DNA from: Gemmatimonadaceae bacterium
Lineage (GTDB): Bacteria; Gemmatimonadota; Gemmatimonadetes; Gemmatimonadales; Gemmatimonadaceae
Assembly (NCBI GenBank): GCA_036496605.1
Contig: DASXKV010000032.1
Coordinates: 62,001-126,000 of the forward strand
Length of the DNA: 64,000 nt
Reading direction: 5' to 3'
Notes under the pieces: generated by a model
What the model saw: only the letters and a program-made list of their open reading frames with translations
Databases searched by the model: none
What the model was told of the DNA's origin: nothing
Program-made: the position numbers and the translations under genes
Shown here: piece after piece, positions 60,301-64,000 of the stretch
Layout of the letters: each line of letters starts with the position of its first letter
How positions within the stretch are numbered: position 1 is the first letter of the stretch

Positions 60301-61919
60301 CGGTTCCCGACTTGCGTGGGACATTCGGTTACGCCAATCGATCGTTCAGCGGCCAACTCGATCTGCTGCACCGTGCCCGTACGCCGATGGCGACCGTAAC
60401 GGCGAATCTGCCGCTCAACCTCGCGTTGTCAGGTACGACGAGCCCGCGGCTCCTGCGCCAACCGCTCGCCGTCGACCTCACCGCTGACAGCCTGCCGCTG
60501 GAGCTCATTCCGGCATTCACCGGCGTCGTGAGCGAAGTGCACGGCGTGGCAGCGGGCCAGATTGCAATGCGCGGAACCTTCGACCGACCCTCGCTCACGG
60601 GAACCTTCCGGTTGAAGAAGGGGATAGTGCGCGTCGCGTCGACGGGTATGTATGTGGATAACCTCACCGCCGCATTGAGCATGGCGAACGACACCGTGCG
60701 GGTCGATACGCTGACTGGAAGAACCGGTCGTGGTACGATCGCGGTGACGGGAGGCTTGGCTGTCGGCGACTGGCGCGATCCGGCGTTCAATCTCGCGCTC
60801 GAGGCGCATAACGCAGAGGTTCTCAACAACGATCGCGGGCGTCTGAACGCCGATGCGAACATGCGCTTCACGGGACCATTGAATCGGCCGTATCTCAATG
60901 GGCGCGTGCAGGTCACGAGCGGCGTCATGGAATTCGCGACTGACAATCGCAGCGTGATCAGCGCCGGTGATCCAGATTTGTTCAACGTCGCGGACACCGC
61001 GCTCATAGCCGACAAGCAGCTCTTTCCCGCGCAGTCGCCGATCCTTCAGAACATGCGCATCGACGTCGCGGTCGGCATCAATCACAACACCTGGGTGCGC
61101 ACGACGGACGCGAACGTCGAGATCTACACCGACTATCCGGTCGAGGTCCATGTCTCGCACTCGGCGCTCGCGCTCACCGGAGCGGTCGGCACCGATCGCG
61201 GCGACTACACGTTCCTCAGCAAGCGCTTCACGATTACGCGCGGCTCAGCGACGTTCGTCGGCACGCCCGATCTCAATCCGACATTGCAAGCAACAGGCGA
61301 ATATCAGGTGCAGCTGACGAACGCGCCCGCGCTGAACATCCAGGTTCTCATTGGCGGCACGCTCAAGGCGCCAAAAGTTACGTTGCAGAGCGACGCACAG
61401 CCTCCGAAGACGCAGTCGGAGCTCCTGACGCTCCTCGCCTTCGGCGGCCCGACGACGAACTTGCTGGAGCCGGAGGGCTCCAGTCTCGGCGGTGCGGGCC
61501 AACCGGGGGGCGTCGTCGGTCAGAGCGCCCAGGTCGCAATGACTCGTCTCGAGGGCGTTGCCCTTGGCGTCTTGTTCGAGCAGCTGCAATCGCGCGCGGG
61601 GAAGGCGTTAGGCGCAGATCAGTTCTATATCTCGCCTGGAGATACGCCCGAGCTCCAGACAGGCCAGCAGGGGTGGAGCAATTTCATCAAGAGCACGCGC
61701 GTCGAGGCGGGGAAATACATCAACCCGAATACCTTTGTCAGCGTGCAGCTCTACAACAACTATCCCGGCGTTCGGCTCGAGTATCGCGCGAGCAAGGGGT
61801 GGTTGTACTCGGCGTACACGGCGCCGCAGGCGCTCCTCCTCGAACCGACGCTCGAGGCGCAGAATTCGTACTCAAAGCAGGCGTACGGCGCGTTGATCAT
61901 CCGACAGTGGAGATTCTGA
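57306..61919 (+). CDS. TamB-like (DUF490) translocation/assembly protein
   Basis: The 1537-residue protein starts at 57306, one base overlapping the Omp85 stop. An N-terminal membrane helix (about 11-34, LLGIFTVVLGIVALVGIVVV) anchors a long beta-rich periplasmic part of AsmA/TamB type. The C-terminal DUF490 segment is recognisable: LALTGAVGTDRGDYTFLSKR, FTITRGSATFVGTPDLNPTL, QATGEYQ, SQSELLTLLAFGGPTTNL-like, LGADQFYISPGDTPEL, and the end GALIIRQWRF. TamB proteins shuttle lipids or help outer-membrane assembly. Five copies of the octamer GCCTAACG lie inside this gene. Confidence 0.92.
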   Translation: MPSALGRLGRVLLGIFTVVLGIVALVGIVVVVLTSTDWGHERVRRLALSQLQRRVHGRVSIGQLSGNLISGLTVHDLAISDSSGEPFLAAQEASARYALGALIGKKIWLTDVRLTRPLVVLDRPPGGKWNYQRIFASDTTQPASTTPGFGSWIRLENVTVVDGDLVVRTPWSPGTKLSPAARDSAVRDALSGRGRAMVVEAPHAYAGAPPFQKLVELRSINATFPMLRLADPSQKSRYAEIASLQMTALPFRPPAAVVTEMRGSFQFDNDSLWWKGIRASMPASHVSGDGSYAFSSGDMMLSVRGAPAALNDLRWLYPRLPSEGGGNLDFALSWRGGVDDYTARNADIALGSARVRGDFGLTLSDTFALHDTNLRFANLDTRLAEQLIAGFKSPRRGSFTGRAVVNGGEHDLHVDGDVAFADATTGTSQLAAVGVIGFEPNGMRANNLRLRMHPMQVELVKGLAGPKFQLPLSGIVTGTAVVSGDTKSQLAGNVDIAHEDRGNYSQLTGTAAVRLPTGGAAPWLDVNVVARPVSLAEVGRFVPSVGLQGRAVGPIRLTGSLSNLAVASDLRLPDGGQLSARGTVGLTGAQHYDLALGLKIFNLRTVLANGPVTSLTMTASARGAGFKPATMNATFAADLATSKWDSLAVDSGSVRIAIASGVATVQKLNLSGANTLVSANGSFGLVATRTGTLNYHIAVDSLGALDRVLPHTAPDTGSIRPRPAAIARAVRRGRADSARIARRTEIERLATGRAMPRLVVDTPKATPITLKGKLFAAGTLSGNITNFDTRGKLGAADINVHGNAARMLIGEYAWTNARTSASTIALAVRGDSISATGFQFDSLAANLSYHAQNGGGRVEVLVRQGDQRDYGLKGDYVVNSNLRELRLADMQLRFDTTTWQSTHPATIESRAAGISVQNLELRSGSTSRIYANGLLPSNGSANFEVAIDNFPVGDLLDILQSDVDLKGLVSLHGTMQGTLASPRMRGALGVVHGVYKGDTVPDLRGTFGYANRSFSGQLDLLHRARTPMATVTANLPLNLALSGTTSPRLLRQPLAVDLTADSLPLELIPAFTGVVSEVHGVAAGQIAMRGTFDRPSLTGTFRLKKGIVRVASTGMYVDNLTAALSMANDTVRVDTLTGRTGRGTIAVTGGLAVGDWRDPAFNLALEAHNAEVLNNDRGRLNADANMRFTGPLNRPYLNGRVQVTSGVMEFATDNRSVISAGDPDLFNVADTALIADKQLFPAQSPILQNMRIDVAVGINHNTWVRTTDANVEIYTDYPVEVHVSHSALALTGAVGTDRGDYTFLSKRFTITRGSATFVGTPDLNPTLQATGEYQVQLTNAPALNIQVLIGGTLKAPKVTLQSDAQPPKTQSELLTLLAFGGPTTNLLEPEGSSLGGAGQPGGVVGQSAQVAMTRLEGVALGVLFEQLQSRAGKALGADQFYISPGDTPELQTGQQGWSNFIKSTRVEAGKYINPNTFVSVQLYNNYPGVRLEYRASKGWLYSAYTAPQALLLEPTLEAQNSYSKQAYGALIIRQWRF

Positions 61920-61926
61920 GGGGGCT

Positions 61927-61977
61927 GGGCTGGAGAACAGGGCTAGGGAGTCCAACCCCTAGCCCCTATTCTCTAGC
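61927..61977. terminator. Long imperfect hairpin between tamB and the M20 gene
   Basis: GGGCTGGAGAACAGGGCTAG and its partner near 61954-61977 (CTAGCCCCTATTCTCTAGCCC) pair along about 20 bp with few mismatches. It lies between convergent stop codons, so it can terminate both. CTAGCCCC words recur at 31913 and near 63377. Confidence 0.55.
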
Positions 61978-63352
61978 CCATCGCCTCTCCCAGTTCCTGG
62001 TACAGCATCGCTACCGCGCGCAACCCGCGCGTGAAATTCTCCTCGCTCATCCACTCGTTAGGTGCATGGGCGTTCTCGCCGGGAAGACCAAAGCCCATCA
62101 GCAGCACTGGGGTGTTGAGGATACGCTGAAAATCGCCGACGACGGGAATCGAGCCTCCTTCGCCAGTGATCACCGGCTCGCGGCCGAAGGCGGCAGCGAG
62201 AGCACGTCGCGCGGCGTCGAAGAGCGGACCATCCAGATTCGCTCGCCAGGGTCGTCCCCCGTGAAGATGGATCACCGTGACCTTCACTTCCTTCGGCGCC
62301 ACGCGCTCGACGTGCGCGCGCATCAATCGCTCGATCTCCAGCGGATCCTGATCGGGCACGAGCCGGCAGCTCACCTTCGCCATTGCCTTCGCCGGCAGCA
62401 CGGTCTTCGCGCCCTCTCCCGTATAGCCGCTCAGTAACCCGTTGACTTCACACGTCGGTCGCATCCACAGGCGCTCGAGGACCGAGAATCCCGCCTCGCC
62501 GCCTAACGCCGGCGCACCTGTCTCATCCCGGAAATGTCCTTCGTCGAAGGGAAGCGTGCGAATCTTGCGGCGCGCGGCATCACCCCAATCGATGACCTTG
62601 TCGTAGAAGCCGTCGATCGCAATATGGCCCTTGCTGTCGTGCATCGTCGCGAGAATGCGCGCGAGCGCCATCGCCGGATTCACGACCGCACCGCCGTAGC
62701 TGCCGGAGTGGAGATCGGTCGACGGGCCCTGGACGTCGATCTGAAAGTAGGCGAGACCGCGAAGCGATGAGAGAATCGACGGAAGCCCCGGCGCGAACAT
62801 CGATGAATCGGAGATGACGACGGCGTCGGCGCGCAGCAGATCGGCGTTCGATTCGACGAAGTCCGGGAGATGCTCGCTGCCGACTTCCTCCTCCCCCTCC
62901 GCGAGAACCACGACGTTCACGGGCAACGTCCCGCGAGTGCGCAATAACGCTTCGAGCGCCTTGACGTGCAGGAAGAGTTGTCCTTTGTCGTCGACGGATC
63001 CGCGCGCGAAGATCTTTCCCGACCGAACCGTGGGCTCGAACGGAGGGCTTTCCCAGAGCTCGAGCGGCTCCGCCGGCTGTACATCGTAGTGGCCGTAGGC
63101 GAGGACCGTCGGCGTGTCGGGTCCGGCGCCGCGCCATTCGCCGACGACGACGGGATGCCCTGCCGTCGGATGCACGGCGGCCTTCAATCCTGCGTCGCGC
63201 ATGCTTCGAGCCACCCACTCGGCGGCTCGTGCGGTATCCTCGTTATGCTCCGAGCGCGCGCTGACGCTGGGAATCCGCAGCAGCTCGAAGAGCTCGTTCC
63301 GTATGCGTGCTTCGTTCTTCGTGAAGAACTGATCCAAATCGGCGGGAACCAT
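61973..63352 (-). CDS. M20-family dipeptidase / metallopeptidase
   Basis: The 459-residue protein contains the M20 zinc-binding set: H88 in LAYGHYDVQP, D121 in ARGSVDDKGQ, E154/E155 in AEGEEEVGSE, then a later D in VISDSSMFAPGL and H in ENAHAPNEWM. The 459-residue length and HYDVQP place it near the cytosolic dipeptidase (CNDP-like) branch, which cleaves dipeptides. Its start is ATG 63352. A hairpin separates it from convergent tamB. Confidence 0.93.
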   Translation of the reverse strand: MVPADLDQFFTKNEARIRNELFELLRIPSVSARSEHNEDTARAAEWVARSMRDAGLKAAVHPTAGHPVVVGEWRGAGPDTPTVLAYGHYDVQPAEPLELWESPPFEPTVRSGKIFARGSVDDKGQLFLHVKALEALLRTRGTLPVNVVVLAEGEEEVGSEHLPDFVESNADLLRADAVVISDSSMFAPGLPSILSSLRGLAYFQIDVQGPSTDLHSGSYGGAVVNPAMALARILATMHDSKGHIAIDGFYDKVIDWGDAARRKIRTLPFDEGHFRDETGAPALGGEAGFSVLERLWMRPTCEVNGLLSGYTGEGAKTVLPAKAMAKVSCRLVPDQDPLEIERLMRAHVERVAPKEVKVTVIHLHGGRPWRANLDGPLFDAARRALAAAFGREPVITGEGGSIPVVGDFQRILNTPVLLMGFGLPGENAHAPNEWMSEENFTRGLRAVAMLYQELGEAMG

Positions 63353-63439
63353 GGACGAGAGTAGGGGCGAGGGGCTAAGGCCTGAGTGACAGTGTTAGCT
63401 GATAGGTGCCAGATGCCGAGAGAAATCGCTAGTCCCCAG

Positions 63440-64000
63440 TCACTGTCTAGCGCTCTCGTGCTTCTCATCGCGCACACCGAGGTAGGAGAGATACAGGCGC
63501 GCCATCTCATCTCCCAGATTTGGTCCGATCAACTGTCGGTGTTCAGGCCAGACCTCGCCGAAGACGGTCGTCTCTCGTAAGGCGCCGAAGAACATCATGA
63601 AGCCGAGTGCGATGGCGCGTTCGGGATCGGGATGCGTCACTTCCGCTCGTCGACTGGGATCGAGCAGGAGCGCACGGAGCCGTTCGATGTTCTGGGCGTT
63701 GACCTGGCGACCCGTCGCCTGAAGGACCGGATCGACGCGCGCCCGCAGAAAGACGCTCCTCGCAACGCCGCGCTTGGCGGCATACACCGCCACGGCGGTG
63801 CGCGCGAACTCGGTGAGAATTTGCGAAACTGACGCGCCGCGCCAATGCTCGGGGTCGAGTAGTTCGTCGGCCCGCTCCTTCATCTGCTTGAAGAAGCGTT
63901 CGTCGAGTAGATGCAGCAGCGCGTCTTTGTCGGGAAAGCGCCGATAGAAGGCGCCGACCGTGACTCCCGCGCGGTCCATGATCTCGGCGAGCGTTGCCTC
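63440..64000 (-). CDS. TetR-family transcriptional regulator, 5' end beyond the window
   Basis: The minus-strand frame runs off the window edge. The visible part opens with EATLAEIMDRAGVTVGAFYR (the second and third helices of the TetR helix-turn-helix, ending FYRRFPDKDALLHLL), followed by a helical ligand-binding domain without recognised specificity (ILTEFARTAVAVYAAKRGVA, LGFMMFFGALRETTVFGEVW). The first ~20 residues are missing. The target is unknown. Confidence 0.9.
   Translation of the reverse strand, partial: EATLAEIMDRAGVTVGAFYRRFPDKDALLHLLDERFFKQMKERADELLDPEHWRGASVSQILTEFARTAVAVYAAKRGVARSVFLRARVDPVLQATGRQVNAQNIERLRALLLDPSRRAEVTHPDPERAIALGFMMFFGALRETTVFGEVWPEHRQLIGPNLGDEMARLYLSYLGVRDEKHESARQ

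Noticed and set aside
63379-63440. Inverted words GACAGTG/CACTGTC near the TetR gene end as a regulator site
   Set aside because: The site is 3' of both convergent-side genes, weakly matched and without promoter context.
1-64000. GTTAGGC/GCCTAAC copies as integron attC sites
   Set aside because: The heptamer equals the attC/attI core consensus, but copies lie singly inside conserved genes and do not pair as inverted core sites 50-130 bp apart. No integron integrase is seen.

Overview
The window is high-GC DNA with densely packed genes on both strands. It is typical of a free-living diderm bacterium: an Omp85 protein followed by TamB, a class A PBP, several lipoproteins and Tat-type or Sec-type exported proteins. 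The gene content (DUF1800/DUF1501 pair, secreted DinB-like protein, LIC_10091-like protein, DUF3185-like protein, secreted S9 peptidase) fits Gemmatimonadota best. That assignment is inference, because no rRNA, tRNA or other phylogenetic marker was used. No prophage, IS transposase, CRISPR array or tRNA was seen.

Layout. 1-4.1 kb: 3' part of an MDR oxidoreductase, E2 and E3 of 2-oxo acid dehydrogenase, an acetyltransferase. 4.1-9.7 kb: peptidoglycan-binding-like secreted protein, S9 peptidase, then a compact trio of serine hydrolase, M15-like peptidase and GCS-fold amidoligase. 9.8-15.8 kb: Tat-exported NAD-dependent epimerase, DUF3185-like protein, a decayed D-aminoacylase end, DinB-like protein, SGNH hydrolase with LIC_10091-like protein, ECF sigma with its anti-sigma. 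15.8-23.3 kb: CoA transferase, phasin-like protein, otsB/otsA trehalose genes, and a translationally coupled run GHMP kinase - M20 hydrolase - 71 aa protein - RNase H-like protein with substituted catalytic residues. 23.3-28.9 kb: zinc-ribbon protein, lipoprotein, membrane protein, FAD-linked oxidase, ThyX. 29.1-33.1 kb: a four-gene overlapping operon of two Ddl-like ATP-grasp ligases, a GNAT and a lysine 2,3-aminomutase. 33.1-37.4 kb: TonB-plug-like lipoprotein, an EF-G paralogue with an altered G4 motif, small hypotheticals.

37.6-40.5 kb: an OmpR-type response regulator whose last 38 bases recur 2.1 kb downstream. Between the two copies lie an ~810 bp tract with a 21-bp period and one hypothetical gene. 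40.5-47.9 kb: lipoprotein, GGDEF-AAA-TPR protein, DUF1800/DUF1501 pair. 48-54.9 kb: PBP1A, lipoprotein polysaccharide deacetylase, TPR protein, receiver/DHp protein, Rho. 55-64 kb: Omp85 and TamB envelope pair, M20 dipeptidase, start-truncated TetR regulator.

Three signals stand out. First, the four-gene ATP-grasp/GNAT/KamA operon looks like a biosynthetic unit for a beta-lysine-containing, acetylated small peptide or amide. Second, the octamer GCCTAACG (or its complement) occurs 23 times by my reading, about nine times more than base composition predicts, on both strands and in several codon frames. Third, the 38.3-40.4 kb segment is bounded by a near-perfect direct repeat of a gene's 3' end and carries the 21-bp periodic DNA. 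A smaller pattern is that several intergenic gaps hold long imperfect palindromes built from TGGTTGGT/ACCAACCA-type words.
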